From positions 25,836-89,835 of the forward strand of contig JAPFEH010000051.1 of assembly GCA_026169195.1 (NCBI GenBank): a stretch of 64,000 nucleotides of DNA, written 5' to 3'. Below are positions 43,970 through 52,414 of the stretch, in pieces (the first letter of the stretch is position 1; the number at the start of each line of letters is the position of its first letter). This DNA is from Dysosmobacter sp. (GTDB lineage Bacteria > Bacillota > Clostridia > Oscillospirales > Oscillospiraceae). The notes under the pieces are model-generated. The model searched no databases, was not told where the DNA came from, and was given only the letters and a program-made list of their open reading frames with translations. Both the position numbers and the translations under genes were made by a program.

Positions 43970-44554
43970 ATGCCGAAAAATCCGGAAGACCGCCGGGTCA
44001 AGCGAACCCGAAAACTGCTGAAAGAAAGCCTGCTGGAACTGATGAAAGAAAAGCGGTTTCAGGACATCTCCATCCGGGATGTGGCTGACCGTGCTGACAT
44101 CAACCGCACCACCTTTTATCTGCATTACGCAGATACCACCCAGCTCCTGAACAGTATGGTGACAGATCTGCTGGAAGAAGCGCAGGGATTGATCGATGCA
44201 CATATCCGGGAAACCGTGGCAGACGGAACTCTGCGCCCTGTCTTCGAGCCTGTGCTGGACTTTGTGGTCACGCATCGGGACGTCTGCTCTGTTTTCATGG
44301 AAAATCCGGAAGCCAGTCATTTTGCAGAGCATCTGCAAAAATTGATTCAAAAAAACGGCAGAGAAATCGTTCAGGCGTGGTTTCCGGAAACACAGAACAC
44401 CACCGTTTCTTACCTGCTGGGCTTTCTGGCCTGCGGGCTGATCGGCCTGATCGTGGAATGGTTCCAGCGGGGAATGGATCTTTCACAAGAGGAACTGCTT
44501 GCTGCGGCGGAGCATCTGGTCCACGGGGCCGCAGCCGGTCTGCTGACAGAGTGA
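43970..44554 (+). CDS. TetR/AcrR family regulator (first of two)
   Basis: This 194-residue protein has the TetR DNA-binding domain at about 8-60: RTRKLLKESLLELMKEKRFQ, DISIRDVADRADINRTTFYL and HYADTTQLL. The ligand-binding half has a C-terminal hydrophobic helix (SYLLGFLACGLIGLIVEWFQ) of the TetR_C_7 type. GGAGG lies nine bases before the ATG at 43970. It is divergent from the MMPL unit and 27 bases upstream of a second tetR gene, so the pair probably controls the exporter. Confidence 0.92.
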   Translation: MPKNPEDRRVKRTRKLLKESLLELMKEKRFQDISIRDVADRADINRTTFYLHYADTTQLLNSMVTDLLEEAQGLIDAHIRETVADGTLRPVFEPVLDFVVTHRDVCSVFMENPEASHFAEHLQKLIQKNGREIVQAWFPETQNTTVSYLLGFLACGLIGLIVEWFQRGMDLSQEELLAAAEHLVHGAAAGLLTE

Positions 44555-44581
44555 CCGCTTCTGCCGGAAAGGAGAACTGCC

Positions 44582-45175
44582 ATGGCAACCCATACAAAGC
44601 AAGTGATCCGGGAGACCTTCATCATGCTGCTGAACAAACGGCCGCTCAGCCAGATCACCGTCCGCGACATCGTAGAGCACTGCGGAATCAACCGCAATAC
44701 CTTTTATTATTACTATCACGACATTCCCCAGCTTCTGGAGTCCATTGTTGACGAGGAAGCTGACCGGATGATCGATGCCCATCCCGCCGTAGAATCTCTG
44801 GAGGACTGTCTGCTCGCGGCGGTGGCATTTGCTCTGGAAAACCGGAAAGCGGTCCTCCACATTTATCACTCCGTCAACCGCGGTCTCTATGAGCAATACC
44901 AATGGCAGATCTGCGAACATATTGTCACCACCTATGTAGACAGCATTTTGTCCAGCCGCTCCGTATCGGATGATGACCGGAAGCTGCTGATCGACTATCT
45001 GAAATGTATGTGCTTTGGATTTATCATGGGCTGGCTGGAAACAGGGATGCAGGAAGAAGTCCAGTCGTGGTTTCATCAGCTCTGTGCGCTGAAGCGCGGC
45101 GATCTGGAAGAGATGATCGCCCGGTGCGAAAAAAAGCATGATCTGCAGAAAAAAACAAGTCTCTGTTCGGGATAA
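44582..45175 (+). CDS. TetR/AcrR family regulator (second of two)
   Basis: This 197-residue protein resembles its neighbour: an N-terminal helix-turn-helix (TKQVIRETFIMLLNKRPLSQ, ITVRDIVEHCGINRNTFYYY, about 5-47) and a C-terminal domain with CMCFGFIMGWLETGMQEEVQ. It differs enough to be a separate regulator rather than a recent copy. AAAGGAG lies nine bases before the ATG. Two adjacent TetR proteins could act as a heterodimer or sense two signals; this is inference. Confidence 0.92.
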   Translation: MATHTKQVIRETFIMLLNKRPLSQITVRDIVEHCGINRNTFYYYYHDIPQLLESIVDEEADRMIDAHPAVESLEDCLLAAVAFALENRKAVLHIYHSVNRGLYEQYQWQICEHIVTTYVDSILSSRSVSDDDRKLLIDYLKCMCFGFIMGWLETGMQEEVQSWFHQLCALKRGDLEEMIARCEKKHDLQKKTSLCSG

Positions 45176-45235
45176 GGATTGGTGTGTATCGTTGACCCTT
45201 TGATTCATTTTCTATGAATGCTCACTGGCAAATGA

Positions 45236-45267
45236 AAAGGAGCAAGGCATATTTCAGCCTTGCTCCT
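45236..45267. terminator. Bidirectional terminator between tetR and the small membrane protein
   Basis: GGAGCAAGG/CCTTGCTCC forms a hairpin (45240-45267) flanked by AAAA, giving TTTTC on the minus strand for the gene at 45317. It also lies 60 bases after the second tetR stop. Confidence 0.7.
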
Positions 45268-45316
45268 ATCGGTCAGTATGTGCGATTCCGTTCAGCAAAC
45301 CGGAATTTATCTGGGG

Positions 45317-45679
45317 CTACTTGCGGGTAAACCTTACCATTTCTTCATCCTGATCCATGTTCAGCGTTTTCCCATCAATATAAAATCGCTGACCGTAAGT
45401 AGATCCGTCTCCTCCCTCAAGTATAACAACAGCCCACTTGCCATGTTCGCTTTGAACATCGTAAGTAAATCCGGTTTCTCCCTGTTCTGTTACAACATGA
45501 CCTGTGTGGTTCATAAAAAAGGCAAGCTCAACCGCACCATCAAAAGGTGTGTCTCCAAGCAAATCCAATGTTCCGTCGCCAGTCCATGTGCCGACAAGTT
45601 TGATATATGGGTTGAAGTGAGCAAACACACAATATCCTATCATCAGACCCAAAAGAGCAGAAATCACAATGGCTGTCAA
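45317..45679 (-). CDS. Small membrane-anchored extracytoplasmic protein, unknown function
   Basis: The reliable part of this frame starts with a membrane helix (LTAIVISALLGLMIGYCVFA) and continues with an exported beta-rich domain holding GTWTGDGTLDLLGD and ends EEMVRFTRK. It resembles small lipocalin-like domains, but I cannot name it. The start is uncertain: I give a TTG at 45677-45679, with the nearest AGGAG about 18 bases upstream; the open frame continues to 45796. Base composition is more AT-rich than the surroundings, and it is the only gene in the window ending in TAG, which suggests recent acquisition. Confidence 0.5.
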   Translation of the reverse strand: MTAIVISALLGLMIGYCVFAHFNPYIKLVGTWTGDGTLDLLGDTPFDGAVELAFFMNHTGHVVTEQGETGFTYDVQSEHGKWAVVILEGGDGSTYGQRFYIDGKTLNMDQDEEMVRFTRK

Positions 45680-45702
45680 CTTTTTCGTACAATCACACTC
45701 CT

Positions 45703-45731
45703 TCCATCGCCTTTGATTGCAGGCGATGGAA
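45703..45731 (-). promoter_or_regulatory. Hairpin just upstream of the small membrane protein
   Basis: CCATCGCCT/AGGCGATGG flanks a nine-base loop and directly precedes the AAGGAG site, so it could affect translation. Read on the plus strand it is followed by AACTTCTTTTTT, which would also suit a terminator, but no plus-strand gene ends here. Confidence 0.4.
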
Positions 45732-45792
45732 CTTCTTTTTTCACATGGACGGTCATGCTGACTCCGGATTTTCTGCGGGACCACCTCTCCGG

Positions 45793-47193
45793 TCACATCA
45801 ACGGAGCAAACATCAGGAAAAAGCTTTCGATAAACCGCTCTTTGGAGGATCTGGCGTGGAACTGCTCTAATGTATATGGATCGCAGTGCGTGATATCCTC
45901 ATCATATGTGCGGGAATATTCCGTTACGGTGGGGTTCGCATAAAACACACCGCAAATCTCATCATCCACTTGAAGGCTTCTGATATCCATATTCACAGAG
46001 CCGATGCAGCACAGCTCATCATCGACCACCATGGTTTTCGCATGGATATAGCCATGATACTTGTAAATTTTCGCGCCGTATTCCAGCAAATCCCCGCAGT
46101 AATACGTGGTCACCGGATCCAGAAAGAAGCTGGCCTTGACCCCGGGAATCATCAGCTCGATCTGTACCCCCGCAGCGGCAGCCGCCTTCAAGGCATCCAG
46201 AATGGACGTATCCGGAATAAAATAGGGCGTTTGGATGCGGATGCTCTTTTTTGCACTGCGGATCATGCTGAGATAGCACATTTTCACCGATTCCTTGTTG
46301 GTATCCACACCGCCGACAATGAACTGGCAGAGGTTTGGATTCAGCTGCTTCGTCTTTTTCGGCAGCGCGTCAATGTCAGCCGCCGCCTGCTACCGGTCCC
46401 GCCGGTGGACAGAGCACAGCCAGTCCGTCAGAAAATATTCGTCCAGAATTTCCGCGCAGGGTCCCACCAGCCGTACCTGCGTATCCCGCCACGGCGTTTT
46501 CACCTGATCCAGATTCACATATTTTCTTCCAATATTCATTCCGCCGATGTAAGAGATCCTGTGATCGATGACCACGATCTTGCGGTGGCTGCGATAGTGC
46601 GTCAGGAAGGGCTTGACGCGGACAACGGAGCCGCCTGCCTCCTTGAGCGGGCGGAACATCTTCGGCGGTGTCCCCATATTGGCGATAAAGTCGCACATCA
46701 CCAGCACGCGGACACCCTCCCGGGCCTTCTGCGCCAGTGCGTCCACCAGCGCCTTTCCCACCAGATCCGGATGAATGGTATAAAATTCAATGTAAATACA
46801 GTCTTTTGCCGCCGCAATATCCGCAAAAAGCTGGCGGTAGTGCGGCTCTCCGGCCGTATAGATCCGCAGCTCTTCATAGCAGGTCAAGCGGCTCTGGTTG
46901 TATGCGGTATTGAACCAGATCACTTGCTTATCTTCCTCTGAAAGCGGAAAGGGCGACAGCTCCGGCAGCACAGCAGGCGCGGGATCCATATGGTTGTGCA
47001 GCCGTTTTTTTCTGGCGTAGGCCGTAATTTTAATGGCAATCGTACTGCCGAAAATCAGATACAGCACCATGCCGGCATAGGGAAGACAGATCAGGATCAG
47101 CACCCACAAAATGGCCTCTGTGGGGCTTTTTCGTTCCAGAAAAATCACGCACAGGATCATCAGAATATAGATGACCAGCAGCAGTGTTTTCAT
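45793..47193 (-). pseudogene. cls: Cardiolipin synthase gene interrupted by an in-frame amber codon
   Basis: The frame runs for 467 codons with one interruption, a TAG at 46390-46392 (codon 268). Upstream are two membrane helices (about 1-50) and the first phospholipase D motif HRKIVVIDHRISYIGGMNIG near 203-222. Downstream in the same frame are QTPYFIPD and the second motif HAKTMVVDDELCCIGSVNMD near 384-403. Read through, the protein has the normal cardiolipin synthase layout and length (466 residues). It would join two phosphatidylglycerols into cardiolipin at the membrane. Either it is a recent nonsense mutant, two separate pieces are made, or TAG is read through. No ribosome binding site favours re-initiation at GTG 46306-46308. 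Confidence 0.82.
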
Positions 47194-47264
47194 ATCGTCT
47201 GAAGGCTCCTCACTATAAGAATACAGCTTTTACAGGCAGGTGCCGCTGAACCGTGTCCGGCGGA

Positions 47265-47573
47265 TCATATCAAAAAAGACTCCACCAGAAACACCATGGA
47301 ACAGCAGGAAATTGCCACCGGAAACAGTCCGGCTCCCCGCCAGGAGAGCAGGATCCCGATTATTAAGGCGGCAGCGCCGGCCACAGGGGTCTGCGTCGCG
47401 CTGAGGATCGCGGGAAACGTCATGACCGCCAATGTCACATAAGGGACATAATACAGGAAGGACCGGAGAAACCGGTTTTGAATCGGCCTGCGCAGCAATG
47501 TCAGGGGCAGCACCCGCAGTCCGTAAACCGTGACGGCCATCACCGCCAGATAGAGATAAAAATTATGCTGCAC
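47265..47573 (-). CDS. azlD: AzlD family branched-chain amino acid export subunit
   Basis: This 102-residue protein with three to four membrane helices is the small subunit of an AzlCD-type exporter for branched-chain amino acids. It has the family pattern LAVMAVTVYGLRVLPLTLLR, then RSFLYYVPYVTLAVMTFPAI. GTG at 47571-47573 was chosen because GGGAGG lies eight bases upstream; it overlaps the azlC stop by 11 bases, as is usual for this pair. Confidence 0.87.
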   Translation of the reverse strand: MQHNFYLYLAVMAVTVYGLRVLPLTLLRRPIQNRFLRSFLYYVPYVTLAVMTFPAILSATQTPVAGAAALIIGILLSWRGAGLFPVAISCCSMVFLVESFLI

Positions 47574-48285
47574 CTTCAACGCCTCCCTGCTCATCTTGAA
47601 GCGGGAATACCGCTGCGGCCAACGCCGAGATACCCACAGTCAGCAGAATGATCCGCATTCCTGACGACAATTGCGCAAAGCAGGGCAGCACAGACATCAG
47701 ATAGCTGGCTGCGAATCCTGCGATCACACAAAACGCCACCGGCTTTTCTCTGCGGGCCGGCGGAATGAAGGACGAGATAAACATCCCGTACAGCGCAACG
47801 CTGAATGCACTGACCGCAGACGGGGGCAGGAGATTTCCCACAGCCACGCCCGCGGCAGTGCCCATCGCCCAAGAGGGCATCATCACTGCCATCATTCCGT
47901 AAAAATAGGCCGGCTGAATGCTTCCCGGACGGGAGACCACGGCACTGAAGGACTCGTCTGTGATGTCATAGCCGATCAGCAGCCGGTGATAAAACGGCGT
48001 ATTCTGCGAAAAACGCTGACTCAATACACAGCTCATCAACAGGTAGCGGGCATTGGATACCAGCGTCATCACCAGCATCTCCATATACGAGCCGTCATCG
48101 GCCATCACAGTCAGGCCGGCATACTCTCCGGCCGAGGCATTGTTCAGCAGGCTCAGCAGAAATCCTTGAAACGCGGAAAGGCCGTTGCTCTGGCAGGCAA
48201 TTCCCACAGAAAAGCTGGCTGCCAAATATCCCAGTCCGATCGGAATCCCGTCGCGGAAGCCGTTCCGAAGCGCGATCTTGTTCAT
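47563..48285 (-). CDS. azlC: AzlC family branched-chain amino acid export subunit
   Basis: This 240-residue protein has about six membrane helices and is the large subunit of the AzlCD exporter. Family blocks are GFRDGIPIGLGYLAASFSVG (about 8-27), NNASAGEYAGLTVMADDGSY, LVSNARYLLMSCVLSQRFS and YDITDESFSAV. It probably exports excess branched-chain amino acids, the opposite of the liv importer encoded 8 kb away. The ATG at 48283-48285 follows GGAGGG. Confidence 0.9.
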   Translation of the reverse strand: MNKIALRNGFRDGIPIGLGYLAASFSVGIACQSNGLSAFQGFLLSLLNNASAGEYAGLTVMADDGSYMEMLVMTLVSNARYLLMSCVLSQRFSQNTPFYHRLLIGYDITDESFSAVVSRPGSIQPAYFYGMMAVMMPSWAMGTAAGVAVGNLLPPSAVSAFSVALYGMFISSFIPPARREKPVAFCVIAGFAASYLMSVLPCFAQLSSGMRIILLTVGISALAAAVFPLQDEQGGVEGAA

Positions 48286-48380
48286 AAATCCCTCCAAAAA
48301 GTGCAAGGCACGCAGCAAAGGTCTCATGCAGGCGATCGCCTTTTCAGCGCCGCTCTGTTGATTCTGCTGCTGTTGAACGA

Positions 48381-48665
48381 TTATAGCAAACCCGTGTTCA
48401 GATGTAAAGAACCATGCCGCCCCTCAAGATCCTCGCAAAAACACTTCTGGTTCTCCTGATAGCTGCGTTCCACCCTGCCATTGTGGCGAGGCGTATAAGG
48501 GCGGATGCGCTTGCTCATAAAGGATCTGAGCTCCTCTGATGCAGTTGTTGTCCGCAGCTGCGACGATAACCGATGAGGCCGGATCATTCCTCTTTTATCC
48601 AACTGTCCAATATGTATTGTAGTCCCGCAAAAAACTTCTCTGTTTTTCTCCTCCGGCTCTTGCAA
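48381..48665 (-). pseudogene. IS481-like transposase remnant
   Basis: About 30 residues (48438-48527) read RSFMSKRIRPYTPRHNGRVE and RSYQENQKCF, which is the C-terminal end of the integrase core of IS481-type transposases, including the Pro-His-Asn-Gly-x-x-Glu with the last catalytic Glu. The preceding and following parts do not match, so only a fragment survives. It is the only trace of a mobile element in the window and lies in a locally AT-rich spacer. Confidence 0.6.
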
Positions 48666-48676
48666 ACAGCAAACCC

Positions 48677-48705
48677 TTGTGGTAAAGTGATTAAGTCTGT
48701 ATATT
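48677..48705 (+). promoter_or_regulatory. Possible promoter of prfC
   Basis: TTGTGG (48677-48682), a 17-base spacer and TATATT (48700-48705) lie 137 bases before prfC. Apart from this and the transposase remnant I see nothing in 48286-48841. Confidence 0.5.
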
Positions 48706-48841
48706 TAACGGTGAATACAGATGGTTTGCTGATCGGATCCTGCAAAAAACAGTCAGCCGTGCCGCGCCATCTGTCGCTATTTCATACTATTGAATCAAGA
48801 GACCCGAGCGGTCTCTATTTCTCCATTTGGAGGGTTTTGAA

Positions 48842-50422
48842 ATGCCTACACTACAAGAAGAAATCAGCCGGCGGCGGACATTCGCCATTATTTCTCACCC
48901 GGATGCCGGTAAAACAACCCTGACAGAAAAATTTCTGCTTTACGGCGGCGCCATCGCACAGGCCGGTGAGGTCAAGGGCAAGCGAGCAAAAGCTGCCACC
49001 AGCGACTGGATGGAAATTGAGAAGCAGCGCGGGATCTCCGTCACTTCCTCCGTCATGCAGTTCCAGCACAACGGCTTTTGCATCAACATTCTGGACACCC
49101 CCGGCCATCAGGATTTCTCGGAGGATACCTACCGCACCCTGATGGCCGCGGACAGCGCCGTCATGGTCATCGACGGCGCCAAGGGCGTCGAGCCGCAGAC
49201 CCGCAAGCTCTTCAAGGTCTGCGCTTTGCGGCACATCCCCATCTTCACCTTTATCAACAAAATGGACCGGGAAACGCGGGATCCTCTGGAGCTTTGCGAA
49301 GAGGTGGAGCGGGAGCTGGGCATTGACACCTATGCCATGAACTGGCCCATTGGCTGCGGCAAGGAGTTTCAAGGAGTTTACGATCGGGAAAAAAGCCGCA
49401 TCCTCTTCTTTTCCGGAAATGTCAAGGGCAAAAAGGTCAACTCCGCCGAGGTAGCGCTGGACGATCCCATGCTGGATGCCATGCTGGGTGAGGAAAAGGC
49501 CGCCACCCTGCGGGATGAGGTGGAGCTGCTGGGCGCCGGCCGTGAATTCGACATGAAGGCGGTGCGCAGCGGCACGCTCTCTCCGGTATTTTTCGGTTCT
49601 GCTCTGACCACGTTCGGCGTGGAGCCGTTTCTGGAAGAGTTTCTCCGCATGACGACCGCCCCCCTGCCCCGTGTTTCAGACCAAGGCGAGGTCGATGTCT
49701 TCAGCGAGGACTTCTCCGCCTTCGTTTTCAAGATCCAAGCCAATATGAACAAGGCGCATCGGGACCGGCTGGCCTTCATGCGGATCTGCTCCGGCAAATT
49801 CAAACGGGACACGGAATACTACCACATGCAGTCCGGCAAAAAGCTGCGTCTGAGTCAGCCGCAGCAGATGATGGCTGCCGAGCGGGAAATCGTGGAAGAG
49901 GCCTATGCCGGCGATATCATCGGCGTGTTTGATCCGGGTCTTTTCTCCATCGGCGACACCATTACCGTCCCCGGAAAGAAGTTCAAATTCTCCGGAATCC
50001 CCACCTTTGAGCCGGAGCATTTTATGCGAGTCAGTCCCAAAGACACCATGAAGCGCAAGCAGTTCATCAAGGGCACGGAACAAATCGCGCAGGAAGGCGC
50101 CATCCAGATCTTCAAAATCCCCGGCGCCGGTCTGGAGGAAGTGATCGTGGGCGTGGTCGGCACGCTTCAGTTTGATGTGTTCGAGTACCGCATGAAAAAT
50201 GAATACGGCGTGGACCTCTATATGAGCGGCCTGCCTTACGATCATCTGCGGCTCATCACCGCCTGCCCCTGCAAGCCGGAGGAACTGGTGCTCTGCACCG
50301 GATCTGCGATTCTGGAGGATTTCCGGGAGCGTTTGCTGGTGGCCTTCGGCGGCGAGTGGTCTGTCGGCTTCCTCACCAAGCACAACCCCGGTCTGGAGCT
50401 GGCGGACTCTCTATCGGTGTGA
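48842..50422 (+). CDS. prfC: Peptide chain release factor 3
   Basis: RF3 (526 residues) is a GTPase that removes RF1 and RF2 from the ribosome after termination. The GTPase domain has SHPDAGKTTLTEKFLLYGGA (about 18-37), GISVTSSVMQF (switch I), LDTPGHQDFSEDTYRTLMAA (G3) and NKMDRE (G4), which set it apart from EF-G. Domains II and III follow. The ATG at 48842 has GGAGGG seven bases upstream. The acetyltransferase gene follows with one base between. Confidence 0.96.
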   Translation: MPTLQEEISRRRTFAIISHPDAGKTTLTEKFLLYGGAIAQAGEVKGKRAKAATSDWMEIEKQRGISVTSSVMQFQHNGFCINILDTPGHQDFSEDTYRTLMAADSAVMVIDGAKGVEPQTRKLFKVCALRHIPIFTFINKMDRETRDPLELCEEVERELGIDTYAMNWPIGCGKEFQGVYDREKSRILFFSGNVKGKKVNSAEVALDDPMLDAMLGEEKAATLRDEVELLGAGREFDMKAVRSGTLSPVFFGSALTTFGVEPFLEEFLRMTTAPLPRVSDQGEVDVFSEDFSAFVFKIQANMNKAHRDRLAFMRICSGKFKRDTEYYHMQSGKKLRLSQPQQMMAAEREIVEEAYAGDIIGVFDPGLFSIGDTITVPGKKFKFSGIPTFEPEHFMRVSPKDTMKRKQFIKGTEQIAQEGAIQIFKIPGAGLEEVIVGVVGTLQFDVFEYRMKNEYGVDLYMSGLPYDHLRLITACPCKPEELVLCTGSAILEDFRERLLVAFGGEWSVGFLTKHNPGLELADSLSV

Positions 50423-50423
50423 T

Positions 50424-50888
50424 ATGGCGGAAATCAGACGATACCGGCCCGGTGATGAGGGCGTGCTGTCCGCCCTGCTGCGGCGGACCTTGATGGAGGT
50501 CAATGCCAGCTACTGTCCCGCCAGTGAAATGGAATGGCTTTACAACCGCTATACCCCGGAGGGTGTCGCCCAAATTGCCGCAGAGGGACACACCTATGTC
50601 ATGACGGAAGACGACAGGGTTGTGGGCACCGGCACCGTGATCCAAACCGGCGCGCAGGAATGTGAGATCATTGCAGCCTTTTTGCTGCCGGAAGCCATCG
50701 GCCGCGGATTGGGCTCCCAGCTTTTTGACCTGTTGGAAACAGAGGAGTGGTCCGCGTCCGCCAGCCGTATCTGGCTCACCTCCTCTGTCAACGCATTGGA
50801 TTTTTATGAAAAGCGCGGCTATGTCAATCCGTGCGGTTACCGCACCCGCGGCGCTGACGGACTCTTGACCATGGAGCTTCGAAAATAA
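50424..50888 (+). CDS. GNAT family N-acetyltransferase
   Basis: This 154-residue protein has the GNAT pattern: EIRRYRPGDEGVLSALLRRT at the start, ECEIIAAFLLPEAIGRGLGS with the acetyl-CoA loop at about 75-93, and NALDFYEKRGYVNPCGYRTR near the end. Its substrate is unknown. It starts one base after prfC with no strong ribosome binding site of its own, so its translation probably depends on that of prfC. Confidence 0.88.
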   Translation: MAEIRRYRPGDEGVLSALLRRTLMEVNASYCPASEMEWLYNRYTPEGVAQIAAEGHTYVMTEDDRVVGTGTVIQTGAQECEIIAAFLLPEAIGRGLGSQLFDLLETEEWSASASRIWLTSSVNALDFYEKRGYVNPCGYRTRGADGLLTMELRK

Positions 50889-50904
50889 TCACTGACACAT
50901 CATT

Positions 50905-50957
50905 GACCCCATTTGCCGGACCGAAGGTATACGGTCTGACAAATGGGGTCATTTTTA
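50905..50957 (+). terminator. Terminator after the prfC-acetyltransferase unit
   Basis: GACCCCATTTG and CAAATGGGGTC, with an inner GGACCG/CGGTC, form a long hairpin (50905-50950) followed by ATTTTTAT on the plus strand. Confidence 0.85.
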
Positions 50958-51011
50958 TACAAATAGGACTATCAAAAGACCGGAAACGGGGAAAATCCCG
51001 CTGATCCGCAC

Positions 51012-52400
51012 TCAGCTGAGAAGCGTTCCTGCCACCAAAAGCACCACGGTCAGCAACGTGAAATACAAAATCAGTTTCCAAACATACCGGACCCAGCGGT
51101 CATAGGGCACGTGTCCCAGCGCCAGAGCGCCCATCACCACTGCCGCCGTCGGCGTAATCAGGTTGACCAGCCCCGACGCGGATTGAAACGCCGTTACCAC
51201 CAAGCTGCCGCCCACGCCTGCAAACTGCCCCAGCGGGGCGATGATGGGGATGGACAGCGTGGCAAGCCCCGAGGAGGATGGGATCAGAATGGTCAGGGGC
51301 AGGTAAAGGAGATATACCAGCAGCACAAATGCAACCGGTCCTGTTCCCGCCAAAACCTGTTCTCCCCAGTGGAGGACCGTATCTGTGATCCCGCCGTCAT
51401 TCATCAGGACGGTGATGCCTCGGCTGATGCCGATGATAAAGGCAACCCCCAGTAGATCTGTGCATCCCGCCACAAACGTTTCCGCAATCTCCGCCTCCCG
51501 CATACGGTCCATCAGCCCCACCAGAATACCGCCTGCCAGAAACAGCGCCGACAGCTCCGGAAACCACCAGCCCAGCGCGGGAAGCGGCAGGCCCATTTCA
51601 TCAAAGGGAATCACGGCATAGATCATCACCAGAAAAACCAGTGTGAAAACCGCCATAATGGCCTTCCGCCGGGGCGTGAAGGGAACCGTTTCATCCATAC
51701 TGACCTGAATCTTCCCTGCGCCCACGCCTACCACGGATCTGGAGGGATTTTTTTTCACCTTTGCGGCATACGCCATGACAAACCAGATGGCCGCTCCCTC
51801 AAAAATCACCCACTGGATCACACGAAGCAGGATTCCGTCTCCCAGTGAGACGCCTGCAAATCCCGCCGCGATCCCCGTGGCAAAGGGATTCACCGTGGAA
51901 CTGATGACTCCCGCGCCGGCTCCCAGCAGAATCACCGAGATCCCCACCACGGCGTCATAGCCTGCCGCCAGAAAGACCGGCAGCAGCAGGGGATAAAACG
52001 CCATGGTCTCTTCCCACATCCCATACGTGGTGCCGCCCAGTCCGAACAGCACCATCAGCAGCGGGATCAGCCATTTTTCCCGTCCGCCCAGCATCCGGAT
52101 GGTGTTGGCGACGCCCGCATCCACCGCGCCGGTCTTCATGACCACACCCAAAAAACCGCCTACCATCAAAATAAAGACACATACGTCCACTGCGTCAAAA
52201 AATCCGGAAAAGGCAGCCTTCATCACAGCTCCCACGCCCTGCGGATTGCCTTGAATGAGATGGTAGCTTCCCGCCACCGGAACGCCATCCACATAGTCAT
52301 ATGCGCCTGCCGGGATCAGCCATGTGGCAGCCGCCACCAATATGAGCAGCAAAAACAAAATGGTGTAGGCCGTGGGCATTCGGAATGCTTTCTTGTTCAA
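51012..52400 (-). CDS. YfcC family membrane antiporter (arginine/ornithine-type)
   Basis: This 462-residue protein with about twelve membrane helices belongs to the YfcC/DcuC-like carriers. Blocks include TWLIPAGAYDYVDGVPVAGS (about 25-44), LFGLGGTTYGMWEETMAFYP and GAGAGVISSTVNPFATGIAA. In arginine deiminase clusters such proteins usually exchange arginine for ornithine. It is 14 bases downstream of the ornithine carbamoyltransferase gene, which supports that role, but C4-dicarboxylates or other amino acids are possible. The ATG follows AAAGGGGGG. Confidence 0.82.
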   Translation of the reverse strand: MNKKAFRMPTAYTILFLLLILVAAATWLIPAGAYDYVDGVPVAGSYHLIQGNPQGVGAVMKAAFSGFFDAVDVCVFILMVGGFLGVVMKTGAVDAGVANTIRMLGGREKWLIPLLMVLFGLGGTTYGMWEETMAFYPLLLPVFLAAGYDAVVGISVILLGAGAGVISSTVNPFATGIAAGFAGVSLGDGILLRVIQWVIFEGAAIWFVMAYAAKVKKNPSRSVVGVGAGKIQVSMDETVPFTPRRKAIMAVFTLVFLVMIYAVIPFDEMGLPLPALGWWFPELSALFLAGGILVGLMDRMREAEIAETFVAGCTDLLGVAFIIGISRGITVLMNDGGITDTVLHWGEQVLAGTGPVAFVLLVYLLYLPLTILIPSSSGLATLSIPIIAPLGQFAGVGGSLVVTAFQSASGLVNLITPTAAVVMGALALGHVPYDRWVRYVWKLILYFTLLTVVLLVAGTLLS

Positions 52401-52414
52401 AAGGGTCCCCCCTT

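Noticed and set aside
45680..45796. N-terminal extension of the small exported protein to 45796
   Set aside because: The extra residues cover the hairpin and the AAGGAG site at about 45697-45731 and would place a charged 39-residue stretch before the membrane helix.
46306..46308. GTG as a separate start for the C-terminal half of cls
   Set aside because: There is no Shine-Dalgarno sequence before it, and the region between the TAG and the GTG continues the protein frame; a single interrupted gene explains the data better.
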